From Pseudomonas sp. SST3 (lineage in GTDB: Bacteria > Pseudomonadota > Gammaproteobacteria > Pseudomonadales > Pseudomonadaceae), in assembly GCF_003325755.1 (NCBI RefSeq), contig NZ_QORI02000011.1:124033-188032 (forward strand): 64,000 bases of DNA, written 5' to 3'. The notes below the pieces were generated by a model. It did no database searches. It was not told the DNA's origin and worked only from the letters and a program-made list of their open reading frames with translations. Below, in pieces: positions 55,502 through 64,000 of the stretch. A program made the position numbers and the translations under genes. Position 1 is the stretch's first letter. Each line of letters starts with the position of its first letter.

Positions 55502-56665
55502 ATGAATCCGAACAAGATCGAAGAGCTGAACGCCATCCGTGAAGGTGTCCGCGGGCTCTGCGCCGAATTTCCCGCCGAATACTGGCGCAAGATCGACGAA
55601 GAGAAGGGCTTCCCGGAAGCCTTCGTGACGGCGCTGACCCAGGCCGGCTGGCTGTCGGCGATGATCCCGGAAGAATACGGTGGCTCGGGGCTCGGTCTGG
55701 CGGAGGCCTCGGTAATCCTTGAGGAAGTGAACCGTTGCGGTGGCAACTCAGGCACCGTGCACGGGCAGATGTACAACATGTTCACCCTGCTACGAAACGG
55801 CAGCGATGAGCAGAAGCGCTATTACCTGCCGAAGCTTGCCAGCGGTGAGCTGCGCCTGCAGTCCATGGGTGTCACCGAGCCGACTACCGGCACCGACACG
55901 ACCAAGATCAAGACCACAGCGGTCAGGCAGGGCGACAAGTATGTGATCAATGGCCAGAAGGTCTGGATTTCGCGCATTCAGCATTCGGACCTGATGATCC
56001 TGCTGGCGCGCACCACACCCCTGGCCGAGGTGAAGAAAAAATCCGAAGGCATGTCGATCTTCCTGGTCGACCTGCGCGAGGCCATCGGCAACGGCCTGAC
56101 CGTCCAGCCGATCGCCAACATGGTCAACCACGAAACCAACGAGCTGTTCTTCGATAACCTGGAAATTCCGGCCAGCAACCTGATCGGCGAGGAGGGCAAA
56201 GGTTTCCGCTACATCCTTGATGGGCTTAACGCCGAGCGAACGCTTATTGCCGCCGAGTGTATCGGTGACGGCCGCTGGTTCGTCGAAAAGTCCGCACAGT
56301 ACGCCCGCGACCGCGTGGTCTTCGGCCGGCCGATCGGGCAGAACCAGGGCGTGCAGTTCCCCATCGCCGAAGCGCACATCGAGATCGAGGCCGCCGACCT
56401 GATGCGTTGGCGCGCCTGCGAGGAATACGACAGCGGTCGCAACGCCGGGGCTGCGGCCAACATGGCCAAGTATCTGGCGGCAAAAGCGTCCTGGGAGGCA
56501 GCCAACGCCTGCCTGCAGACCCACGGTGGCTTCGGCTTCGCCAACGAATACGACGTCGAGCGCAAGTTCCGCGAGACCCGGCTGTATCAGGTGGCGCCCA
56601 TCTCCACCAATTTGATCCTGTCTTATGTGGCCGAACACCTACTCGAACTGCCGCGCTCGTTCTGA
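55502..56665 (+). CDS. Acyl-CoA dehydrogenase of the itaconate operon
   Basis: The ATG at 55502 begins MNPNKIEELNAIREGVRGLC, after GAGGAACCGAG. The 387-aa flavoprotein has MGVTEPTTGTDTTKIKTTAV for FAD and substrate contact. LNAERTLIAAECIGDGRWF supplies the region of the catalytic Glu, and the C-terminal QTHGGFGFANEYDVERKFRETRLYQ completes the domain. Its role in itaconate use is unclear; in P. aeruginosa PA0879 occupies this place. It may act on a side substrate such as methylsuccinyl-CoA. The 132-bp gap before it may carry its own leader. Confidence 0.92.
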   Translation: MNPNKIEELNAIREGVRGLCAEFPAEYWRKIDEEKGFPEAFVTALTQAGWLSAMIPEEYGGSGLGLAEASVILEEVNRCGGNSGTVHGQMYNMFTLLRNGSDEQKRYYLPKLASGELRLQSMGVTEPTTGTDTTKIKTTAVRQGDKYVINGQKVWISRIQHSDLMILLARTTPLAEVKKKSEGMSIFLVDLREAIGNGLTVQPIANMVNHETNELFFDNLEIPASNLIGEEGKGFRYILDGLNAERTLIAAECIGDGRWFVEKSAQYARDRVVFGRPIGQNQGVQFPIAEAHIEIEAADLMRWRACEEYDSGRNAGAAANMAKYLAAKASWEAANACLQTHGGFGFANEYDVERKFRETRLYQVAPISTNLILSYVAEHLLELPRSF

Positions 56666-56688
56666 TGGCTCACGTAGGCGTTCGATCC

Positions 56689-56753
56689 GTGGAAAATGCC
56701 CCGTGTTTTCCACTCTATCGACCTGCCAAACGTAGGGTGGGCTTCAGCCCACC
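56689..56753. repeat. Two palindromic repeats between the acyl-CoA dehydrogenase and VOC genes
   Basis: GTGGAAAA-N9-TTTTCCAC at 56689-56713 forms one hairpin. It is followed by a perfect copy of the CGTAGGGTGGGC-TTCA-GCCCACC unit at 56731-56753, identical to the one near 40731. The first hairpin recurs at 58626-58651 in the same operon. Confidence 0.85.
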
Positions 56754-56787
56754 AAAGCGGGCAAAACGTCAACGGAGGAGCGGTGCC

Positions 56788-57204
56788 ATGCAGATCGACC
56801 ACCTCGACCATCTGGTCCTGACCGTCGCCGATATCGAGGCGACGGTGGACTTCTACACCCGCGTGCTTGGCATGCAGGAGGTGACCTTCGGTGAAGGGCG
56901 CAAGGCGTTGGCCTTCGGTCAGCAGAAGATCAACCTGCACCAGGCCGGTCGCGAGTTCGAGCCTAAGGCTGAACGGCCAACGCCGGGCTCGGCGGATCTC
57001 TGCTTCATCGTCGCAACGCCGCTGGACGAGGTCGTCGCGCATCTCGAGCGCTTAGGCGTGGCGATCATCGAGGGGCCGGTGCAGCGCACCGGCGCGACTG
57101 GCCCGATCCGCTCGGTGTACGTCTGCGATCCCGATTTCAATCTGATCGAGCTATCCAACCGACTGGCCAATCCCTCGACCAACCCACTGGAGGCTGCGTC
57201 ATGA
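56788..57204 (+). CDS. VOC-family (glyoxalase-fold) protein
   Basis: The ATG at 56788 follows GGAGGAG at about 56775-56781. The 138-aa protein begins MQIDHLDHLVLTVADIEATVDFY, the standard VOC opening with the metal-binding His. It ends with VYVCDPDFNLIELSNR, where Glu is the usual last metal ligand. Its position equals PA0880 in P. aeruginosa. The reaction is unknown; lyase, epimerase or dioxygenase are all possible in this fold. Its stop overlaps the next ATG (ATGA). Confidence 0.88.
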   Translation: MQIDHLDHLVLTVADIEATVDFYTRVLGMQEVTFGEGRKALAFGQQKINLHQAGREFEPKAERPTPGSADLCFIVATPLDEVVAHLERLGVAIIEGPVQRTGATGPIRSVYVCDPDFNLIELSNRLANPSTNPLEAAS

Positions 57205-58553
57205 GTCAACACACCCAGGCGCTCACCGAATTCCTCGCAGGGCTGCGTTACGAGCAGATCCCCGATGCGGTGCTGGCGCGCACCGAAGACCTCTTTCTTG
57301 ACTGGCTCGGCTCGGCGCTGGCCAGCGCGGGTTCCCATCCAATCCCGTTGTTCGAGCACCATGCCGCCCGGATGGGCCCGGCTGATGGACTGGCACGGAT
57401 CTTCGTCAATCGTACCGGCAGCTCGGCCTATTTTGCCGCGCTGGTGAACGGCGCGAGTTCTCATCTGGTCGAGCAGGATGACCTGCACAACAGCTCCGTG
57501 TTACACCCAGCAACGGTGGTGTTTCCCGCTGCACTGGCCGCCGCCCAGGATCTCGGCAAAACCGGCCGCGACCTGCTGCTGGCATCGGTCGCCGGCTACG
57601 AGGCGGGTATCCGTATCGGAGAGTTCCTTGGTCGCTCGCACTACCGCATCTTTCATACCACCGCCACGGTCGGCACCCTCGCTGCGGCGGTGGCGGTGGG
57701 CAAGTTGCTGGATTTCGATCAGCAACAGTTCACCCATTTGCTGGGCAGTGCCGGCACTCAGGCGGCGGGGCTCTGGGAGTTTCTCCGTGATGCTGCCGAC
57801 TCCAAACAGCTGCATACGGCCAAGGCTGCCGCTGACGGTCTGCTGGCCGCCTACCTGACCGCCGACGGCCTGACGGGGGCGCAGGACATCCTCGAAGGCG
57901 AGCAGGGAATGGGGGCCGGAATGTCCAGCGATGCCGACCCGAGCAAGCTGTCGGATCGCCTCGGCACGCGCTGGGCGCTGGCGGAAACCTCCTTCAAATA
58001 CCACGCCTCGTGCCGTCATACCCATCCGGCCGCCGATGCTTTGCTAGAGCTGATGCAGCGAGAAGGGCTCAAGGCAGAGGACATCGCCAGCGTCACCACC
58101 CGCGTGCATCAGGGCGCTATCGACGTGCTCGGCCGGGTGGTGGTGCCGCAGACGGTGCACCAGGCCAAGTTCAGCATGGGCACCGTGCTCGGGTTGATCG
58201 CCCTGTACGGCAAGGCCGGGCTTCCGGAGTTCCACACGCTCGCTTTGACCGATCCGGCTGTTGCGGCATTTCGCAACAAGGTGTCGATGCGGCTCGACGC
58301 TGAGGTCGACGGAGCTTATCCAGCGCGCTGGCTGGGCCGGATCGAGGTGAACACCGTCGATGGGCGAACCTTGCGCGGGGCCATCGACGAACCCAAGGGC
58401 GATCCGGGAAACACCCTCAGCCGCGACGAGCTGGAAGACAAGTTTCGCCGCTTGGTGCAGTTCTCCGATGCGCGCAGCGCGGACGAGGCGGGCGCTTTGA
58501 TCGAGAGGGTCTGGCAGTTGCGCGAGCTGCAGCAGCTGGACACGCTGGCCTGA
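57201..58553 (+). CDS. MmgE/PrpD-family protein of the itaconate operon
   Basis: The 450-aa protein has PrpD-family features: an N-terminal helical domain with DLFLDWLGSALASAG, and the conserved SSHLVEQDDLHNSSVLHPATVV with His and Asp residues near residues 95-115. FKYHASCRHTHPAADALLEL comes later. The family includes 2-methylcitrate dehydratase and cis-aconitate decarboxylase, the enzyme that makes itaconate. Its place in a catabolic itaconate operon suggests a related acid (an isomer or methyl-citrate-like compound) as substrate, but the activity is not known. It is coupled to the VOC gene. Confidence 0.9.
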   Translation: MSQHTQALTEFLAGLRYEQIPDAVLARTEDLFLDWLGSALASAGSHPIPLFEHHAARMGPADGLARIFVNRTGSSAYFAALVNGASSHLVEQDDLHNSSVLHPATVVFPAALAAAQDLGKTGRDLLLASVAGYEAGIRIGEFLGRSHYRIFHTTATVGTLAAAVAVGKLLDFDQQQFTHLLGSAGTQAAGLWEFLRDAADSKQLHTAKAAADGLLAAYLTADGLTGAQDILEGEQGMGAGMSSDADPSKLSDRLGTRWALAETSFKYHASCRHTHPAADALLELMQREGLKAEDIASVTTRVHQGAIDVLGRVVVPQTVHQAKFSMGTVLGLIALYGKAGLPEFHTLALTDPAVAAFRNKVSMRLDAEVDGAYPARWLGRIEVNTVDGRTLRGAIDEPKGDPGNTLSRDELEDKFRRLVQFSDARSADEAGALIERVWQLRELQQLDTLA

Positions 58554-58555
58554 GT

Positions 58556-58657
58556 CGTAGGGTGAATGACGGCGAAGCCTCATCTACCAGAACAGCGCCA
58601 CCTTCGCAGAGACTTGAACAGACGCGTGGAAAAGGCGTTGCCGTTTTCCACCCTACG
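58556..58657. repeat. Inverted CGTAGGGTG ends and a hairpin between the PrpD and CoA-transferase genes
   Basis: CGTAGGGTG at 58556-58564 and CACCCTACG at 58649-58657 are inverted copies framing this 102-bp segment. Inside, GTGGAAAA-N10-TTTTCCAC (58626-58651) repeats the hairpin at 56689-56713. It looks like a pair of REP-type units (a BIME-like arrangement) inserted in the gap. Confidence 0.8.
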
Positions 58658-58678
58658 CCGAACTTGCAGGAACCGAAC

Positions 58679-59884
58679 ATGACTGACACGAAAGCCAAAC
58701 CCCGCCCACTCGATGGCATCACCGTGGTCAGCCTCGAGCACGCTATCGCCGCGCCGTTCTGCACGCGCCAACTGGCGGACCTGGGCGCTAGGGTGATCAA
58801 GATCGAGCGCCCTGGTTCCGGTGATTTCGCCCGTGGCTATGACGAGCGTGTCGATGGCTTGGCCTCGCACTTCGTCTGGACCAACCGCTCGAAAGAGAGT
58901 CTGACCCTCGACGTGAAGCACGAAGCCGCCGATGGCGTGCTCGAGCAACTGCTGGCAAAGGCCGACGTGCTGGTGCAGAACCTCGCGCCGGGCGCTGCGG
59001 CGCGAATGGGGCTGTCATTCGAGGCGCTGCACGAGCGCTTCCCACGGTTGATTGTCTGCGACATTTCCGGCTACGGCGAAGGCGGCCCCTACGAACAGAA
59101 GAAGGCCTACGACCTGCTGATCCAGAGCGAGGGGGGATTTCTCTCCGTCACGGGTGGTCCGGGTGAAACCGAGATGGCCAAGGCCGGTTGTTCCATCGCC
59201 GACATCGCCGCCGGCATGTATGCCTACACCGGGGTGCTTTCGGCATTGATGCTGCGTGACAAGACGGGCGAGGGTAGCCGCGTCGACGTGTCCATGCTGG
59301 AAAGCCTGGTGGAGTGGATGGGCTACCCGCTGTACTACGCCTATGAGAATGCGCCGCCACCACCGCGTGCGGGTGCTGCGCACGCCACCATCTACCCCTA
59401 CGGACCGTTTCCCGCCGGCGATGGCGGTACCGTGATGCTTGGCTTGCAGAACGAACGCGAGTGGCGGATGTTCTGCGACAAGGTGCTGCTGCAACCTGGA
59501 TTGGCGGATGACGAACGCTTTTCCGCCAATTTCAAGCGGTCGGAGAACCGCGAGGTACTGCGCGCCATCATCGTCGAAACCTTCTCGACGCTCACCGCTG
59601 AACAGCTGATCGAGCGCCTCGAGGCAGCATCCATCGCCAACGCTCACGTCAACGATATGGCTGGTGTCTGGGCTCATCCACAGCTCAAGGCCCGCCAACG
59701 CTGGAGCGAAGTGGACAGCCCATCCGGACGACTGCCTGCCTTATTGCCGCCGGGACGTAACGCCGCGTTTACGCCGCGTATGGACCCTATCCCCGCGCTC
59801 GGCCAACACACCGATGCGCTGTTGACGGAACTGGGCTATGGGCCGGACGACATACAGCGCCTACACGCGCAGGGTGCGGTGTGA
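58679..59884 (+). CDS. ict: Itaconate CoA-transferase (class III, CaiB/BaiF)
   Basis: The ATG at 58679 begins MTDTKAKPRPLDGITVVSLEHAIAAPFCT; the frame from 58562 runs through repeat DNA. The 401-aa protein has class III CoA-transferase motifs: RQLADLGARVIKIERPGSGDFARGYD, and YDLLIQSEGGFLSVTG near the catalytic Asp. The later SRVDVSMLESLVEWM is also typical. By operon context it transfers CoA, probably from succinyl-CoA, to itaconate. It is followed after 178 bp by the lyase gene. Confidence 0.92.
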   Translation: MTDTKAKPRPLDGITVVSLEHAIAAPFCTRQLADLGARVIKIERPGSGDFARGYDERVDGLASHFVWTNRSKESLTLDVKHEAADGVLEQLLAKADVLVQNLAPGAAARMGLSFEALHERFPRLIVCDISGYGEGGPYEQKKAYDLLIQSEGGFLSVTGGPGETEMAKAGCSIADIAAGMYAYTGVLSALMLRDKTGEGSRVDVSMLESLVEWMGYPLYYAYENAPPPPRAGAAHATIYPYGPFPAGDGGTVMLGLQNEREWRMFCDKVLLQPGLADDERFSANFKRSENREVLRAIIVETFSTLTAEQLIERLEAASIANAHVNDMAGVWAHPQLKARQRWSEVDSPSGRLPALLPPGRNAAFTPRMDPIPALGQHTDALLTELGYGPDDIQRLHAQGAV

Positions 59885-59952
59885 CAGGCCCTCGGAGCAA
59901 CAGCCGGTCAGAGCCGGTCCGCAGCAGCGGTGGTTCACCTTGTCGTTCGATC

Positions 59953-59973
59953 GCGAGCAAGCTCGCTCCTACA
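59953..59973. repeat. REP-type palindrome between ict and ccl
   Basis: GCGAGC-AA-GCTCGC followed by TCCTACA (59953-59973) is the common Pseudomonas REP core. It is of a different family from the CGTAGGGTG units elsewhere in the window. Confidence 0.75.
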
Positions 59974-60062
59974 AAAAAGCGCGCAGTGCGGCGGGTTGAA
60001 AGCGAAACATATCGCTGCCGCCAAGTGGTAGCCGGCCGGCGCGCCAACCTCACGAGATTGCC

Positions 60063-61932
<1,870 letters not shown>

Positions 61933-62054
61933 AGTCAGAAGGCGAGCCGCGCGCATTCGGTTGCGGCGGCTCTGCTCCAGCCGGTAAGAACCGGCGCCCA
62001 GCCGTTCCGCTCGATAGAGCACCCAAGCGCCGTAAGACGGCGACCTGGGGGGGC

Positions 62055-62462
62055 TTAGTGCCGAGGGCTCTGTTCCGGCATGCTCAGCAGCTGCTTTTCC
62101 ATGTTCCAGTCGAAGGGCTCTTCATTCTGCTCGGCTTCATAGCGGCGTTCCTCCAGTTGCTGGAAGATTTCGATCTCTTCGTCCGGCATGAAGTGCAAGC
62201 AATCACCACCGAAGTACCAGAGCAGATCTCGCGGGACCAGATGGGCAATCTGCGGGTAGCGGTGAAAGACCTGGCAGATCATGTCCTGGCCCATGTGCCG
62301 TTCTTCCGGCACGTCTTTCAGATTCATGATCAGCTCGTCGAAGCGCTCCAAGAACAGCGCGTGGCTTTCTTCGGATACCTGCTCGGATTCACCCATGGCA
62401 AGCAGAATGCCGCGCAGATGGGCCAAAAGCGCCAGGTTGTGATCGTGATAGGGATTGGCCAT
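62055..62462 (-). CDS. PA2817-family conserved protein
   Basis: The 135-aa product begins MANPYHDHNLALLAHLRGILL. It has the distinctive RHMGQDMICQVFHRYPQIAHLVPRDLLWYFGGDCLHFMPDEEI block, shown in part, and an acidic C-terminus. It matches what I remember as the PA2817 family of pseudomonads; function is unknown. It is cytoplasmic, with no signal peptide. It lies downstream of fadE on the same strand, as in P. aeruginosa where an acyl-CoA dehydrogenase gene is close by, but a hairpin separates them. Confidence 0.85.
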   Translation of the reverse strand: MANPYHDHNLALLAHLRGILLAMGESEQVSEESHALFLERFDELIMNLKDVPEERHMGQDMICQVFHRYPQIAHLVPRDLLWYFGGDCLHFMPDEEIEIFQQLEERRYEAEQNEEPFDWNMEKQLLSMPEQSPRH

Positions 62463-62625
62463 GGTTCACCTGTGTCGGTTTGGGCGCGGGATTATAAGGT
62501 GCCGCGCGGATTAATTGGGCGTGTCTAGTTGACTCGACAGCTGAGCCTGGGTTCGGCGCAGGTGATGGATTGACGCTGCTGCGAGGCGTCTGCCGCGCGG
62601 TCTGAATGTCGCTGCGAAGGGCGGA

Positions 62626-62649
62626 GCCGGGGAGGCTTGGCTCCCCGGC
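62626..62649 (-). terminator. Hairpin between fadE and the PA2817-family gene
   Basis: GCCGGGGAG-GCTTGG-CTCCCCGGC is a perfect 9-bp stem with a 6-nt loop, 56 bp after the fadE stop. The T-tract is poor, so the terminator call is moderate. Confidence 0.55.
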
Positions 62650-62704
62650 CGATGGTGGCATCGCGGCCGGTCCGTGGCCGGTGCGGCAGCCGCCTGACGA
62701 TGAC

Positions 62705-64000
62705 CTAGCGGATTTTACCGGGGCTCGGCTCTAACTGTTCCTTAGAAAAATCATCGACGCTGATGACCTTGCGCCGTGCCGCCTCTGCTGCGGTCAGCTG
62801 TTGCGCCTCTTGCGCGTCGAGAACGCCGGCGGCCAAAGCCGCACTGATGAGATCTTCGCCAGCGGTCGGTTTGAAATCGCCGTTCTTGAGCGCTTTATGC
62901 AGCTTCTTATGCAGCGGTTGCGCAGCGGCCAGTGTGTCGAAGGCGTCTCGCAGATCCGCAAAGGCCTCGTTGCTGCCGAACGGGCGGTAAACGCCTTCCA
63001 GGATCTGCTCCAGCGCCGGATCGCCTTCCGGGCGGCCGAGGATGGCAGCCACTTCGGCATCCAGCGCATCGGATGGCCCCTTGTGCCGGGCGCCGAACGG
63101 GAATATCAGCATCTGCAGCACGCTACCAAGCAAGCGGTTAGGGAAGTTGCTCAAGGTGCCGGCCAGTGCCTCCTCGGCTTTGCACAGGCAATCCTCCAGC
63201 GCCCAGCGCAGCAGCGGCGCCTGCTCGGCTGGGTGGCCAAGGTCGTGATAGCGCTTGAGCGCGGCGGATGCCAGATACAGGTGGCTGAGCACATCGCCAA
63301 GCCGTGCCGACAGGCGCTCGCGGCGCTTGAGTTCGCCGCCCAGCAGCATCATGGACAGGTCGGCGAGCATGGCGAACGCCGCGGCGATCCGGTCCAGCGC
63401 GCGGAAGTACGGACGGGTCAGCTCGGTCCCCGGCGCCTTGCCAAACAGGCCGAAGGTCAGCCCGAGCACCAGCGTGCTGGCCGTGTTGCTGACGGCGAAG
63501 CCGATGTGCTGCATCAGGAGTTTGTCGAATTTTTTCACGGCAGCGTCGCGGTCGGGTTCGTGGACCAGCTCCATCTCGCGCAATACGAAGGGATGGCAGC
63601 GGATAGCGCCCTGGCCGAAGATCATCAGGTTGCGCGAAAGAATGTTCGCGCCTTCGACGGTGATGGAAATCGGTGCCGATAACCACAGGCGGCCCAAGTA
63701 ATTATTCGGCCCCATGATGATGCCCTTGCCGCCGTGAATATCCATGGCGTCGGTGACGCATTCACGGCCGCGCTCGGTCAGGTGGTATTTGAGGACGGCC
63801 GAGAGCACCGAGGGCTTCTCGCCCAGGTCGACCGCATTGGCCGTCAGGATTCGCGCGCTATCCATCAACCAGGCGTTGCCGCCGATGCGGGCAAGGGGCT
63901 CCTGGATGCCTTCGAATGCCGCCAGCGGCACGTTGAACTGCTCACGGATCTGCGCATAGCGGCCACAGACATAGCTGCACGTCTTGGCGGCGCTGACGCC
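62705..64000 (-). CDS. fadE: Acyl-CoA dehydrogenase, FadE type, C-terminal part (cut by window edge)
   Basis: The frame is open from the right window edge (GVSAAKTCSYVCGRYAQIR) to the stop at 62705, 431 codons. The visible part covers the C-terminal catalytic helices (GRECVTDAMDIHGGKGIIMGP, NYLGRLWLSAPISITVEGAN) and then the long DUF1974 extension (FGARHKGPSDALDAEVAAIL) that marks FadE-type enzymes of about 800 aa. FadE performs the first oxidation of fatty-acid beta-oxidation. The N-terminal half, with most of the FAD site, is outside the window. Confidence 0.93.
   Translation of the reverse strand, partial: GVSAAKTCSYVCGRYAQIREQFNVPLAAFEGIQEPLARIGGNAWLMDSARILTANAVDLGEKPSVLSAVLKYHLTERGRECVTDAMDIHGGKGIIMGPNNYLGRLWLSAPISITVEGANILSRNLMIFGQGAIRCHPFVLREMELVHEPDRDAAVKKFDKLLMQHIGFAVSNTASTLVLGLTFGLFGKAPGTELTRPYFRALDRIAAAFAMLADLSMMLLGGELKRRERLSARLGDVLSHLYLASAALKRYHDLGHPAEQAPLLRWALEDCLCKAEEALAGTLSNFPNRLLGSVLQMLIFPFGARHKGPSDALDAEVAAILGRPEGDPALEQILEGVYRPFGSNEAFADLRDAFDTLAAAQPLHKKLHKALKNGDFKPTAGEDLISAALAAGVLDAQEAQQLTAAEAARRKVISVDDFSKEQLEPSPGKIR

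Overview
The window looks like chromosomal DNA of a Stutzerimonas/Pseudomonas-type gammaproteobacterium. Codon use is GC-rich, almost every gene has a recognisable Pseudomonas counterpart, and several blocks keep the P. aeruginosa gene order as I remember it: prc next to an EAL-CBS-GGDEF gene; minCDE with rluA and lpxL; asnO-ngg-peptidase-sensor kinase with a MarR gene; fumC-DUF2059-bolA-trhO; and the itaconate operon. No rRNA, tRNA or CRISPR array was seen.

Left end (1-7914): small overlapping genes (HTH, unknown, Sel1-repeat) are followed by the striking part of the window. A gene for a c-di-GMP protein (EAL-CBS-GGDEF, about 598 codons on the minus strand) is split exactly after its FKPFND motif by a 5,125-bp AT-rich element (about 1461-6585). 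Direct repeats (GTCGTT plus an imperfect extension) flank the element. It carries an HNH-nuclease-like protein with a large unrecognised C-terminal part, and a convergent DUF4297-type nuclease plus HerA ATPase pair, a known anti-phage defence pairing. The DUF4297 gene reads through only if two single-base A-run frameshifts are corrected. No recombinase is visible inside the element.

8-25 kb: housekeeping and envelope genes. These are the Prc protease, a quinone oxidoreductase, ApeB aminopeptidase, RluA, MinE-MinD-MinC, a lipid A lauroyltransferase, a pirin, an MlaA-like protein with an upstream hydrolase, DUF2061, DUF485-ActP acetate uptake, an SDR and a CynX-like MFS transporter.

25-35 kb: the N-acetylglutaminylglutamine amide (NAGGN) osmoprotectant cluster (asnO, ngg, M42-like peptidase). 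A 7TMR-DISM hybrid sensor kinase lies downstream and a MarR regulator is divergent.

35-54 kb: mnmC, the polyphosphate:AMP phosphotransferase pap, a thiolase, a palindromic repeat cluster, fumC, a DUF2059 protein, bolA, trhO, a DsbA-like protein, an ABC exporter, a chemoreceptor, an APC permease, a YdjM-like membrane protein, arfB and an MFS transporter.

54-62 kb: an itaconate catabolic operon with a divergent LysR regulator: itaconyl-CoA hydratase, acyl-CoA dehydrogenase, VOC protein, MmgE/PrpD protein, itaconate CoA-transferase, citramalyl-CoA lyase and a TRAP binding protein. Itaconate would become itaconyl-CoA, then citramalyl-CoA, then acetyl-CoA plus pyruvate. The TRAP membrane subunits expected next are absent, and three intergenic gaps hold palindromic repeats. 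The window ends with a PA2817-family gene and the 3' part of a FadE-type acyl-CoA dehydrogenase.
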